From Argyresthia goedartella (lineage: Eukaryota > Arthropoda > Insecta > Lepidoptera > Argyresthiidae), in contig OX463820.1 of the NCBI GenBank assembly GCA_949825045.1, positions 12,970,501-13,034,500 of the forward strand: a DNA stretch of 64,000 bases. Direction: 5' to 3'. Shown in pieces: positions 10,811 to 23,700 of the stretch; positions within the stretch are counted from its first letter, which is position 1, and every line of letters begins with the position of its first letter. The notes beneath the pieces were generated by a model, which worked only from the letters and a program-made list of their open reading frames with translations, did no database searches and was not told the DNA's origin. Made by a program: the position numbers and the translations under genes.

Positions 10811-11639
10811 CTCCATTATGTATCAGTCACATAAACTACTATAAGAAACTAAATTCAAATTAAAATAGGTTTAATGTACATATGTAGGTCGGGCCATAAG
10901 TTTTGTGACATATTATTGTGGGTATTTCGTCATAAAAAGATATGTCACGCTATTTATACATTTATTTACAAAGCTTACGCTTTATTACAGGGATGTCTTA
11001 TTCTATAGCATTCTAAGCTAAACTAAACCTGGTTTAACTTAACCACCTTGCCTCTATAACGTATATAAATATATACAAGTTGGACGCCAGAAGGGTTTTT
11101 GTCGGTAGAAGGTCCCTTCCCAACTTCCATATGCTCCGGTGAAGCTCAGTCGTGTACAGCAATATTTACAAGTTATAGTTCCTCATCAGAAGGCAGTTCC
11201 GGTTAGCTAAAATAAAATGACACATAATCTTTACTTTTACTTCACTTTACAACAGAGCAGTGAGCTGAATAATACATATAATAATTTCTTATCCCTTTAA
11301 TGCACGACAATCACCATGCAATAATGAATTAGAACAGCCAGTTCACTAATGCCTATGGTTGATAACAATCTTGGTGCAGAATCAGTACACAGTACACAAT
11401 AACCTTATAAGCAATAAATATTCAGATAATATTCAAATCGGAACAAATAAACAAACACTCAGATCTAATTCCAAATTTGTTATCTCACGATAGATGTCAT
11501 AATCAGTATTTGGTTTTCGGTGCCGTACTATCTATGGTTTATAACGAAAAGAAGGTTGATGCAGAAAAATAACATACCAATACAATAAATGAAATAAATG
11601 ACACAAAAATCTCAGTAATACAACTATTTATATATCAAA
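10811..11639. other. No gene seen
   Basis: AT-rich sequence without recognisable coding, splice or repeat signals, other than a phrase at 10891-10906 (GGTCGGGCCATAAGT) that also occurs near 10327. Confidence 0.4.
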
Positions 11640-12144
11640 CGAAATATTACAAAATACAGTTTTGAATGACATTTAAACTAAGTAAGTATTCAAAATGTTC
11701 CCCCATTTTGATACCGCCCAGTCGTCGATAGAAATACGCAAGACTTCCATGTTAATAATGGCCACTGCTTTAATCGGGGATGCTTTGAGAGACTCCAAAC
11801 TGCAATGAGGTTTAGCGCAGACATTCTTCTCTAAGTACTGCCATATTTTATAATCCAATGGATGCAAGTCTGGACTCGAGGAGGGCCAGTCTTCGTGGCT
11901 GGTAAAGTCGATTTCACGAGAGGAGACCCAATTTTGAGTGCTTTTTGCCTCATGAGCTGGTGCAGAGTCCTGCTGGAATATCCAGGGTCTGTATTTGAAC
12001 ATTGTCTGTGAAAGAGGTTCCACGAAGTTTGTTAGGACTGGATTTTGGTACAAGAGTGCACTTGTTTTACATCCTTTTTAAACAAAAATACACCTCAGTT
12101 GGGCCCGAATAGGACACCCCTAGCCAAACCATGAATGACGTAGG

Positions 12145-13182
12145 ATGGTGAATATGCTGAACACTTGGGGCCTTCTGGAGTCATATCTAACAGATAGGGT
12201 TCAGATGGTCGATGTTAATGGGAAAAGATCACCTGGGTCTTCAATAAGTATGGGCGTACCGCAAGGTTCAATTCTTGGTCCTTTCTTGTTTTTAGTATAT
12301 ATTAATGATTTACCTTACCTTGTTAAAGCAAAACATGGGTTAGTATTGTTTGCCGATGATACTTCTTTGATATTTAAAGTTAAAAGACAGCAATCAAATT
12401 ATGACGAGGTAAACAATGCTATCTCTAGTATAGTGAACTGGTTTACTGTTAACAATTTATTACTTAATGAAAAGAAAACTAAATGTATTAAATTCGTGTT
12501 ACCCAATGTGAACCCGGTAACTACAGACATATTTATAAAAGGACAGAGATTGGACCTTGTGCAGTCGACTGTCTTTTTGGGCATTACTTTAGACGCCAAA
12601 CTACAAATGGATCCTCATATAAATAAATTGTCGAACAGACTGAGTTCGGCAGCGTTCGCAGTTAAAAAAATTAGAGCTCTTACCGACGTAGACACCGCTA
12701 GACTAGTCTACTTTAGTTACTTTCATAGTCTAATGACCTATGGTATTTTATTGTGGGGTCACGCTGCGAATGCTAATAGTATATTTATTCTGCAGAAACG
12801 GGCTGTTCGTGCAATTTATAGATCAGGGCCTAGAGTGTCACTGAGGGAAAAGTTTAAAGAAATCAATATTCTGACATTTGTGTCTCAATATATCTACGAC
12901 AATCTTGTGTATGTAAAAAGAAATATAACTAATTTTCAGAAGTACAGTGATATACACAATTTTAATACTAGAAATAAAGACAAGTTGGTTGCTTATGTAA
13001 GCCGACTACATAAAATTAGTAATTCTTTTAAAGGCAATTGTATACGCTATTACAATAAGGTCCCTACTGATATTAAAAACTTACCTTTAGACAAGTTTAA
13101 AATAATAATAAAACAGAAATTGTATAAAAAAGGTTACTACAGGATATCTGATTACTTAGAGGACAGATGTCCATGGGAATAG
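12145..13182 (+). pseudogene. Jockey reverse transcriptase, C-terminal 345 aa
   Basis: The frame starts inside the RT palm: ESYLTDRVQMV, then GVPQGSILGPFLF and the active-site box FADDTSLIF (residues ~75-83). It continues through FLGITLDAKLQMD, TYGILLWGHA and the conserved C-terminus KKGYYRISDYLEDRCPWE. Because fingers, endonuclease and ORF1 are missing, it cannot mobilise itself. The frame has no internal stop, which suggests a fairly recent insertion. Related C-termini recur in this window at about 13930 and at 60089. Confidence 0.85.
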
Positions 13183-13426
13183 ATTGTTTGAGTAACAGGC
13201 TGTTTCGATATATAATTAGCATTCATTTTGTAATTTGACAATATTTTATTTAAAAAAGGAAACGCAAAAGATGCGACGACTGTGGAGTTTCTTCGGTGAG
13301 CTCTTCTCCACAGATTCCGCCATTGGGTTAGTGAACTCACCCAAAAAAATGTAATGACGGATCTAAGTGATGTAACAACATCCTATGGAAATAAATGATT
13401 TTTGATTTGATTTGATTTGATTTGAT
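12145..13426 (+). mobile_element. 5'-truncated Jockey LINE inserted in the mariner
   Basis: The insertion carries one long open frame (12145-13182, 345 codons), a 3' UTR of about 220 bp and a (TTTGA)n tail at 13400-13426. The mariner reading frame resumes on both sides, which fixes the limits closely. Confidence 0.85.
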
Positions 13427-13859
13427 ACGTCTGCTCGCTTCGTCACTGTTATGCGCGTACACTCTATCATTCTGTTCCTCGACATCAAAAATGTTTTCGC
13501 CCGAAAAAATGATTTCGCGTTAAAGAAACATGCATCGCTTTAGCAAGATTCGGGATCTATAGACCCTGATTTGCTTCAGTAGTGAGTTAAGCAAATATAC
13601 AGTTTTTTTCGGTAAGCTCGTAGTCCAAGTAGTCTTCATTTAATACCCTTTAATACCCTTCCTGCAATATACAGATTGCCGGTAACATGTCTATTGAATG
13701 GCCGGATACAAAGCCGTATGAATCAGTGTGACTTTGCTGGCTGATACCTTTATTGTCATATCGGTACAGTACGATTACTTTAGCTTTGCCGCTCGACTCT
13801 TCTCGGATTTAGTCGCTGAAAGTGATCAAGATGGACGGAAGCTTGCAATTTGGCACAGA

Positions 13860-14077
13860 GGTGTATCATGATTAACTGACGCTCGATTAAAAAAATGTAT
13901 AGAGCACACTTTGTGCACTAAGGCCTACTACAAAATTAAGGACTTTTTACAAGACACCGACATCTGACATTAAACCAGTTCATTGCACCCTATATATTAT
14001 GTTCTATGGAATAATATGACGTTCATTAAGTCTAAATTTTTGTGATATTATGAATAAAAATCTTTGACTTGACTTGA
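13860..14077 (+). pseudogene. Jockey LINE 3' end fragment
   Basis: Only the last residues of ORF2 remain (TKAYYKIKDFLQDTD then stop, about 13915-13970). A 3' UTR follows, ending in AATAAAAATC and a (TTGAC)-like tail at 14060-14077. This is the same C-terminal signature as the insertion at 12145. Confidence 0.7.
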
Positions 14078-14742
14078 TTAAGGGAAAAATCCGAGGGCAG
14101 TTAATTGATTTACGATAATTAAAAATAAAAGCCGAGAAGTGTCTAGCAGTAAAGTTGAAATCATCGTACTGTACAATTGTTTACGTATCGAGAATCAACA
14201 ATACGGGTGGCCTAACGAATGATGAATGAGTCTTTGTCAGGATCCATCTCTTCAACAGTTGTGTCTGTTACCGGATAGATTTTGTGGTAAAACAATGAGT
14301 GATGTTGCAAAGAAAAAAATCTGTTTATATTTAATGTAATTTATGGGATTTAAAGCCTTATAATGTATTCGTCTTGCATCTGGTTTTAATTTGCCTTGAA
14401 TCTCCAGTGTATTTTTACCTTTTAAATAGATACGCTGGATTTTGTTGCGCTTGTCTGGCGAAGGTCATAATTTTTGATAGAGTATTGGCGATGCGATTAC
14501 CCCGTGTAAAGACACTAAGGGATTACAGAATAGTTTAAGGCAGACTTATAACAATCTCCTTAATTTCGAAGAAAACACATAATTTTGGCCAGCCATATTA
14601 CATAAAATCAGCATCATTAATTTATCTTATAATGCGGGACGAAAAGAAAAGTTAATGTCAGCAATTAAATCTACATACTGTGAAAATAAATCGAGATTTA
14701 AAAAAAAATACAGTATAATATAGTATAGGCTTTCCATTTCAG
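14078..14742 (+). other. Upstream flank or intron of the DUF229 gene
   Basis: No coding exon was recognised. A polypyrimidine tract and AG at 14741-14742 form the acceptor of the first coding exon seen, so an upstream exon should exist but could not be located. Confidence 0.5.
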
Positions 14743-17700
14743 GCTAAGGAAATACATAAGGAAATTGCCAGCCAGGCATTTCAAAACGTCTGCAGTAGCT
14801 GCTGGTGTTGTCTCCTGCTTTATAACAGTGGTTCTCTTCACGTGGTATTATCATCTGGAGGTCAGCAAACCCTTTTACAATATATTCCAGCATAGCGCAA
14901 TACCCATGAGGCATGTGAAACTGAATGAATTATACGAAGATCGGAACACGTATTCTGATGAGGGGGTCGAACTTTCTCTGCGAAACGAGGTGAATAATGA
15001 TGGTATGTAATGAATCTAGTCACAACTCCTGCTAGTAATAATACAAGAATAAGACGAACAAATTGTACTTTGATCATCTATTAAACAGAATAATTCTAGT
15101 TTCGTATTTCACAAATTTTCCAGTAAATTACTTAGACACACCAGGCTGCCAAATACCCCTACTTGTTGTTGACTATGCAAAGGACAACAAAACAAGGAAG
15201 CAAGAATCACTGTCCTGTGGAAAACGCGCCGTGTTTCTGAGCAAAATACTAAATAAAACCAACAAAGTATCAGTTGTCATACAAAAACTATACTTGAATG
15301 TAACCAAAGACGGATTTTACAACTGTTGCTATAGTTTTCTTAGTTGGAGTGATAAATATGGTGAACTACGGTAATAAAAAAATGAATAAACCATCTCTGG
15401 TGAAGTAATAAGTATGAGAGCATTAGACTGTCAACTTTTGTTTCAGAAATTCGTCATGTATTGAAAAAGTGAATGACGGCGATGAGATAAACCTGAAATC
15501 TGACTTCATAAACGTTCAATGCTTTAGTTACGACAATCATAACATTTCGCATCAAATTTACGATGACTATTACTCCTTTCCGAAGAAGAAAACGGTACCG
15601 AAGTACAATTCAACCTGTGACTATAGATACAATGTCCTGATGATAGGAATGGACACCATGTCATTAGCACGGTTCCTGCTGACGATGCCTCGAACCTTCG
15701 CCTACATAAAGGACAACTTCTGGTTGAACTTCAGAGGATATCATAAGGTAATTGTAATCACTACAATCAAATCTATATAAGTTATTTAATACTTATTTTG
15801 GTATGGTTTAGGTTCATTCTCAATTTGAACAGGGACTTGAAGCCGAATGTACGATTATTGGCATTATCTGACGCTTACGAGGAACATTGCCAAGAACGAC
15901 TTTGAAAGTCGGTAAAACTTTCAGTTGGCAGTTCTGTAACCCGCATTCAAACTTCAAACTTAAAAATATTTATTTCAAAATAGATTCTTACGAACACTTT
16001 TTCAATGTCATTTGAATTTATATAATCATGATATAATGCATGAAAAACTACTACCGCTTCGGAAATCGTTACGGCAGCAGAAAAGATGCGGCGCAAGAAA
16101 CTCGTACACTTCAACACGGCCAACTGTTTTCAAAAGTAGGTCTTGTTACAAACGTGCTCGTGGTTCTTGTGCCGCGCTGGAAAATCTGAGCTCCATACCT
16201 CTTTGCCATTAATGTAATCTTCTAACCTATAATAAGCTTATTAAAAATGCATTGTTTAAAAAAGCATTATGCTATAACACAATGTTTTTTGCCAATGCCT
16301 TTAAATGTCTTCTATGAAAAATTTTATATCTCTTCCGGTATTTTGTTACAGTATTGTAGACTTAGACCCACAAATGAACTTCTAACTTTAGCTAGTCTAT
16401 AGTAAGGTTGCTCAATTTTATTTCCGCTTCTTATATTATTTCGCTTGTGCCTGTAAACATTTTTAGTGAAGCTGTTTATGTTCTTCCTAACGGACGTAAT
16501 ATATTGACAAGATATTGACATGGTAAAGTCATAATGCTTATTTCTTTGAACAGGTTAGGGAGTCAATACTGCGGTGGTTATAAATTTCTCATATAGCCCT
16601 TTTTTGTAGAACAAAAATTTTATTAATATCAACAGCTCGGCCCCATAGAAAAATTCCATAGGACATAATGCTGTGGAAATAATTAAAGAAATTCTCGTCG
16701 TAGCTACATCCGTCAGCTGTCTATTTTTTCTCACAGCATATTGCAGCTGAACTTAGTCTCTCCGATAAAGATGTAATAAGAGTACCACTGTAGTTTCGAG
16801 TCAAGTGTTATACCCAGGAAAACTGTATTGTCAGTAAACTCTAACTTTTCAATATTTAAGGTAACATAATTTTTTAAGGAATCAAAAAAATTAAAGAATA
16901 ATAATACCTTTGACACTATTTACACTAAATGATCTAGCCCCAAACTAGGATTCCCTGTATCTTGGGTACTAGACAACGATACACATACTTATATAGATAA
17001 ACAACCATGACTAGGGTTCAAACATCCTTTCTCGTCAAACAAATATTTGCCCCCACCGGGACTTGATCCCGGGACCATTGGCTTCGTAGGCAGGGTCACT
17101 GCCGGGTCGGCCATTCGGGTCGTTATTTCAGTGAATTTTGAACATTTAGTTTTGTTTCGCATCACGCACTAGATTGTTAACAGTAAATTAATTATGAAGT
17201 TGTCCAAGAGCGTTTTATACTTCGTCGTAGTTCTTTACATGTCGATCTACTTTAAATATAAGAGACGTATCATCAGCAAATAACACAATCTTTGACAAAT
17301 TCTAAATCATGCATGGCAAATCATTAATATAGACAAAAAATAAGAAAGGACCTATATGGAACCTTGAGCCACGCCAATTCTTACGCGAGAGCTTAATGAT
17401 TTGGTTGTGTTAATCTAAACCTTCTGAGCTTAATTTTTAATACGAAATTCAATCAAATGCTATAGCATTGAAAAACGCACATGAAAGGTCACAGAAGACA
17501 CCAATGGCATCGTCTGATTCTTACCATGCAATAAAAATGTGTTTTAATAGTTCAACACCAGGGTCTTTGGTACAACGTCCTTTTGTAAAGCCGAATGGCT
17601 GGTTATGTAATAGATTATTGCCATTAAAATGGAGAAGCATTTGATTGTGCCTGATCTTTTCAATCACTCCGGATCAACCTGTAGCTCTGCTACTGCTGTC

Positions 17701-20700
17701 TCACGCGATGAGCAGTGCGGCGCGCGCGTGGCGTGTAGGTACCTACCTAAGACACAATACTTAATAGTACTAAGATGATTCACATGTTTTTAACATTAAG
17801 TTTTTATTATTGTCATTATGTTAAGTAATAGAAGTGATCTGTACCTACATCTATATTCATAACATGGCTGTAATCTAAACTCCTTGGTGCCTGGGAAACC
17901 CACTGGGTTTATAGGCACCCGATGTAATTAGTATTAAGTTTTATATATTCGTAATAATTGTACATACATTCATACATACTTTACTAAATAGCGGTAAAAC
18001 TGATACAGGCCTATAGTTACTGTGATCTTTTTGGTAGTCAGTATCAGATATATGTGAGCAGGTTAGCTAATCAAAAAGATCTACACATCTTAACAAATCA
18101 GAAATATCGATACAGTCAAAGTGTCAATATTATGTCAACATCCAAGTTAACTCTGAGGGTGTTGTCATAATTTTGTCACTTTTTTGATGAACATACCACG
18201 TTCATCAAAATTCCCTACAGCTATCTTTGTTATAATTTCCTCAAAGGAACAATTAGGACAACAAATACTTGTCACTTGTTGCTTAAGGCTATAGTGTAAA
18301 AGCGTACCTAAACCTGCACTTAATTTATCTGAATAAACTGCACTTCTTTTGTTTGCTACGCTTATTAGAATTTGCTACGAAAGGGTCCTTCATACACAGG
18401 TCACTGTACTATCACGGGCCGGAGAATGACGTGCGTGATGTCGAGGTCTAGGCTAAGGCTACGGAGACTTGACGACGATGGGTGGGATGGTAGGTGCACG
18501 CGGTGTGGCGACAAGGGTGTATGACACCGGAATCGTCGTCCTGGGCGCGGGGGCGGGAGCAGGGGGTGACCCCGCCGACTGCACGTCGTTGTCATCCTCG
18601 GGTATGGGGACGCGGATTTGGGCGCACGTGATGCACCAGCAGCACGCCCACCGCGACGTCCTCCACGTCGCCGTCCTCAGCGCGCGACAGCTGGAGCAGG
18701 CGCGGTAGCTGTGAAAGGCATTGTAGACGAAGCAGGTGCTGCAGGCATTACGGCATCCGTCCCAGGTGGAGCAGGCACGGCAGGCGTGCCAGAAGCGATA
18801 TTTGTCAGGGGCAAAGCCAAATCTACCTCATTGTCGTTTAGCAGTAAGCCTAGCAGCCTCGTCCTTTGCTGGAGCAGGTCCAATGCTGCTGCGGATAGTT
18901 TTTCGAGGTCCCTTTGAGTTACTTCATATCTGCGGATAGTGTCTGATAGTTGTGTCTACAGTTTATCGATGCTGCGGCGGATAGTTCTTTGAAGTGCCTT
19001 TAACTCACTTCATATCTGCTGATAGTGTCTGCGAGGTGTGTCTGCAGTTGATCAATATAGCCCTCACTATGTCTGACATGTAATCTGACGCCTCAAGTTT
19101 GATTGTCAGCTCCCTGACTTATGCTTGAGCACGTTGGTAATCATTCTTCTGTCAAATGCTCTTTTTTTCCTGAAATCCCTCACATTGTGTGATTAAGGTA
19201 ACTCTCTTTGGTTCTCGCTTTAAGCTATTTTTCAACAATCTTAAATTTTATCTTGTTTTCTTAATACATTTGTACAGTTTTAGGTATTTCTTAATTTTGA
19301 TTTAGTAACCCTTGTCGTTATCGTGTCGCGTACTGCACTGTCGTACTGTCGTCGCCAAATAGTCAATCGTTTGCCTGGCAGTGTGCGATGAGGCGTTGTC
19401 GTGGTGAAGGAGGATCCTACTGCGAGGTCGTTTCTCCCGAACTTTTTTCAAGACAAGTGGCAAACAATTGTTAGAGTAACACTCTGCAGTAACTGTTTTT
19501 CGATTCTCTAAAACAACTGTCGCGTAAGGACCGGTTCTTCCGAAGAACGAGGCCACCATATTTTTTCCCACGCTTCGACCTCTCTTTTATTTATTTATTT
19601 ATTTATTTATTTATTAAGGTTTATACAACAGGTATACAACATAATGACTTAAAATACATAAAACTTAGCTCTAATTGTATACCCACAGCGTATATACACA
19701 GGAAGTTATAATTTGGAGTAGACATGAGGCCTAAAAGGTACAAATCTAAATTTAAGAAAAAAAAAATTTAAATAAAATAAATCATAAATGCCCAAATACA
19801 TGGTATTCACTTTAAAAAAAAAATATGGATGTTATAGTTATAATTATAGTTATAGGTTAAACAACGACTAAAGCAATCTCAAACAATTCAAAACAATGAT
19901 TCAAACTTAGACGAGACGTCTAAGTTGGTGTTTTAATAAGCCTGGTCTCGGATTGAATATATCCACTTCGTCGTGGGCCAGGCTGATGTCGTTTACAGCA
20001 CGACACATTCTGTGAATAGGCCCATTCGACTCAGTGTTATTTCTGCAGACTGGAACGCTAAATATTTTCTTTTTTAAGCGCGTATTTAGACAACGCGTGT
20101 TGATATTTAGTGACGACAGTAGTGAAGTGCCGATTTTGCTGTGAAGAATTTTGTGGAGATATGTTATATCACAGATCATACGTCTTTTTTTTAGTGTTTC
20201 GATGCCGAAATGTTCAAGTCTAGCCTCGTAGCCGGTAAGTTTACGCTTGAGACCGTGTCATCTTGCTGCAGCCCTCAGAATTATCTGCTGTATGCGCTCT
20301 ATTCTGTCATCGTGTACCGCATATTGAGGGGACCATATTATTGAGCCGTACTCGACCTGACTTCCTACGAGACTTAGGTATAGGGCGATGAGACTTTCCG
20401 GTTTTTTAAATCCTTTGGTAATACGGAGAATGAAACCGTTCAGTCTATTGCATTTAGAGGCTAGGTAGTTGTAATGATCCCTAAACGTTAACTTGCTATC
20501 AAAGATTACTCCAAGGTCTCTCATAGAATTCGTTGGTTGCAGAGGATTGTTGTCAAGCACATATGTGAATGAAATATTTTCGGTTTTTTTGGAGAAGGTG
20601 ATAACGAAGCATTTTGATACATTGAGGAATATAAAGTTGGATTTGCACAACTGGGACAGTGTATCTAGGTCGCGCTGAAGTGATAAGCAGTCATTTACTG

Positions 20701-23700
20701 AGTCTATAATTTTATAGATTTTTAGATCATCCGCATATAGTAGGCATTTGCTTTGCAAAAGATAAACTAAATCGTTAATGAATAATATAAACAACAGGGG
20801 ACCTAGATGCGAACCCTTAGGAACGCCAGAGGGCATGGGCATTGGAGCTGACTTGAAGCCGTTTATGGCTACAATTTGGCTACGATTTTTTAGATAAGAC
20901 TCGACCCATCTTAGCAGGTTTCCGTGAATACCGTAGGAGGAGACCTTTGCCAAGAGTTCGTGATTGACTTTGTCAAAAGCTTTGCGGAAGTCAGTGTAGA
21001 TGGAGTCAACTTGATTGCGTTTGCCGAGCGCGTTGCTCAGGTATGTGTGATATTCAAGGAGGTTGGACATAGTAGATTTGCCTTCGACAAATCCGTGCTG
21101 AAGTGGTGTTAGAGAGTGTTTAATATTTGAATAAATAGCTGTGTATATGAGTGATTCAAATATTTTACCAAAGCATGACAGAATGCTTATTGGCCGATAA
21201 TTATCGCATTGTGTACTGTCGCCTGACTTCAGTATCGGGATAACATTTGCTGTCTTCCAAAGGCTAGGGAACACACCTTGAGCTAGGGAGCGAGTGTAGA
21301 GCAGAGACAGTGGAGCTGCCAGTTCTTTGCCACACAATTTGATAAAGTGAGGGGGAAGGCCGTCTGGACCTGGTCCCTTATTGCTATCGAGTTTATTGAT
21401 TTTTTTAAGGACATCAGCCGGGCATATATGGACATTGGAAATAGTCGACGAGCTGCGATCCTCGATGTTGCTCAAGTCAACAGAAGGAGAAGGTTTTTCA
21501 AAGACCGACGAGAAGTATTTAGAGAAGAGCTCGCAAACGCCAGGGCCAGTCGATGACGTGTCACCGTTTAAATACATGGTTTGTGGGATGGAATTGCCAG
21601 CTTTTTTACTCTTAACATACGACCAAAAACTCTTTAGATTTATGTGGAGAGATTCTTCAACGTCCGATAGGTATGATTTGTAGCAGCTATCAATCAGCTC
21701 TTTGGCCCTTGCTCTTAAAGTTGAAAAAGTGTCGTAATCCCTAGGATTACCAAACCGTTTGTAGCGTTTGTGAGCCTTGCATTTCTCGCTCAGACAACGT
21801 TTAAGGGATTCGCTGTACCAGGCAGGGTATATATGAGAATCGTCCTTCTTTAAGGGGGTGTAAAGGCTAATCAATTGGTTTATTCTGGAGTAAAATATAT
21901 TTAGACTATTATCAATGTCAGCACAATTTAGCAGTATTCGTATTTAGCAGTTCAGTCCACTTGGTGTTTATGAGATCGGATTTCAGTTTATTATAATCGC
22001 AGCGCCAGAAGTTGGGTCTTTTTGAATTCTTATTAACGAGATTACTGCGAGATTTTACTTCTAACTGCAGTTCGACTGATATCGATGGGTGATGGACGTC
22101 TAATAGAGTAAGAGGGTCGGTGCTAGACACCGAGATGCTGTTGATATTGGTAAGTGCTAAGTCTAGTAGACGCGAATTGTTATTAAAAATATTGTTGTAT
22201 TGACTAAGATTAAATAGGTCCATAGTGTCAAGGAGAAAGGAGGACTTAGTGTCACTAGCCGAGCTTGGTATCATTTTCAGACAATTGGCGTCTGACGAAA
22301 TTGTCCAGTTTATACTAGGCGTGTTAAAGTCTCCGATTAGCAGAACCCTATCATTAGAAGTGAATTTGATTAAAATGCGGTTACAGTTATTGTAGAATCC
22401 CTTCGAATCAGCGACTTTTATGTCATCTGCTAGGTAGCAGAGGCAAATAGACAATTCGGGCATGTCTGGTCGTGATACGCTAATCCACAAATCCTCCGCT
22501 GCACTGATATTGCAGTCCCAAGATGGCCTCTCTTCACTGTAGTCGGCAACTCCTCGGAAGGAAACACCCACTGAGCAGACTGTCTTTTGGTTTCGGGATC
22601 AGTACATCATAACAGTAAATCCAGCTTTCGTCACCCGTAAGTATGTCGAACAAAGCATTTGACTCAAGTTGATTAAAATGCGGTTACAGTTATTGTAGAA
22701 TCCCTTCGAATCAGCGACTTTTATGTCATCTGCTAGGTAGCAGAGGCAAATAGACAATTCGGGCATGTCTGGTCGTGATACGCTAATTCCCAAATCCTCC
22801 GCTGCACTGATATTGCAGTCCCAAGATGGCCTCTCTTCACTGTAGTCGGTAACTCCTCGGAAGAAAACACCCACTGAGCAGACTGTCTTTTGGTTTCGGG
22901 ATCAGTACATCATAACAGTAAATCCAGCTTTCGTCACCCGTAAGTATGTCGAACACAGCATTTGACTCACCTCCGTTAAATCTTAGAACCATTTCACGGC
23001 ACCAATCAACACGACGGAGTTTTTGGGCCTCGGTCAAATCATGAGGTACAAAGCTTCCTAACCGCTAAATGTTCATGGAGGATTTTGTGCACTTGGCTCA
23101 TACCGATGCCTAAACTTGCCAGAATCTGCTGATAGGCTGACAATGACGTTATCTTCAGTCGTCGCCGTAGAAGGCCGTCCCTCACGCAGATCATCGGTGA
23201 GATTAGTGCGACCACGTTTAAACTCATTAAACCAGTTTTAAACAGTGGCACGAGATGGGGCTTCATCGTGAAAGGCCAATCGAAGTCTATAATAACTTTC
23301 TTGTTGACTTAAATGACATCGAGTCATAAAAAATCATTGCACGAAAATTTTCTCGCGTTAAATTCATGCTGACGTGACACAGACAATTTTCAATTTGCCG
23401 CCAAATCGTAAAGCAAATGTCAAATGAATAAAATACATACTCAATAATATTGGCATAAAATTCAATTTTCAGAATTTAAACTTATTTTTTTATTATATTA
23501 TTTACAAGTGGCCAGTTCTAAACAATTTCAGTGTCGCCCTCGTTTGTCCATTTTCAGCCAAAACTTTATCCACTCGAAGAACGCTGAAGTGTTCTTTGTG
23601 GCGTTGTATTACGCTACACAGTTCCGGTTTTTTGTTATCAGGTGTAAATGGAATATCGTGTCTTGTTAACCACTCTATCATGTCCGCCTTTCGAGTGATG

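Larger units (their letters stand above)
11640..13600 (-). mobile_element. mariner-type (DD37D, maT-like) transposon, split and inactive
   Basis: The transposase is read on the minus strand in two parts separated by a Jockey insertion (12145-13426). The upstream part (about 13560-13427) gives FDVEEQNDRVYAHNSDEASR. The downstream part (12144-11673) gives FMVWLGVSY, then WIFQQDSAPAH and SPDLHPLDYKIWQYLE. I count 37 residues between the second Asp (QQD) and the third (PLD), the DD37D spacing of maT-type elements. The first catalytic Asp, expected in FSDE, is Gly here (FSGEN). There are also a stop near 13520 and a frameshift near 12066. Confidence 0.8.
16240..18036 (-). pseudogene. Degenerate Jockey reverse transcriptase in DUF229 intron
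   Basis: Reading right to left on the minus strand, RT pieces appear in the expected order: HSNYRPVSVLPLF near 18000, VIEKIRHNQMLLHFN near 17650, IGVFCDLSCAF near 17500, a frameshifted QGS..GPFLFF near 17360, FADDTSLIFKVDRH near 17260, FTVNNL near 17180, NTVFLGITLDSKLQW near 16800, and a C-terminal RLAKVRSSFVGLSLQYCNKIP near 16380. Many stops and frameshifts show long decay. It is interrupted by a SINE (16925-17118) and an unrelated ~310-bp insert (about 17675-17982), and is cut at 18036 by the TIR element. Confidence 0.75.
19587..22526 (-). mobile_element. CR1/Jockey-group LINE inserted in mariner
   Basis: This minus-strand LINE is 5'-truncated (it starts inside the endonuclease) and ends in a (TTTA)n tail at 19587-19615. 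The 8-bp CCTCTCTT is present on both sides (19579-19586 and 22527-22534), a convincing target-site duplication. Removing the LINE restores the mariner frame at TVKRG/RSVGK. Confidence 0.88.

Noticed and set aside
18469..18939. Plus-strand Ala/Gly-rich ORFs
   Set aside because: Antisense to the Pro/Ala-rich linker of TIR element B; low complexity, and the minus-strand peptide is conserved with copy A.
22599..22874. Second endonuclease gene
   Set aside because: Product of the 303-bp tandem duplication, fusing LINE and mariner sequence.
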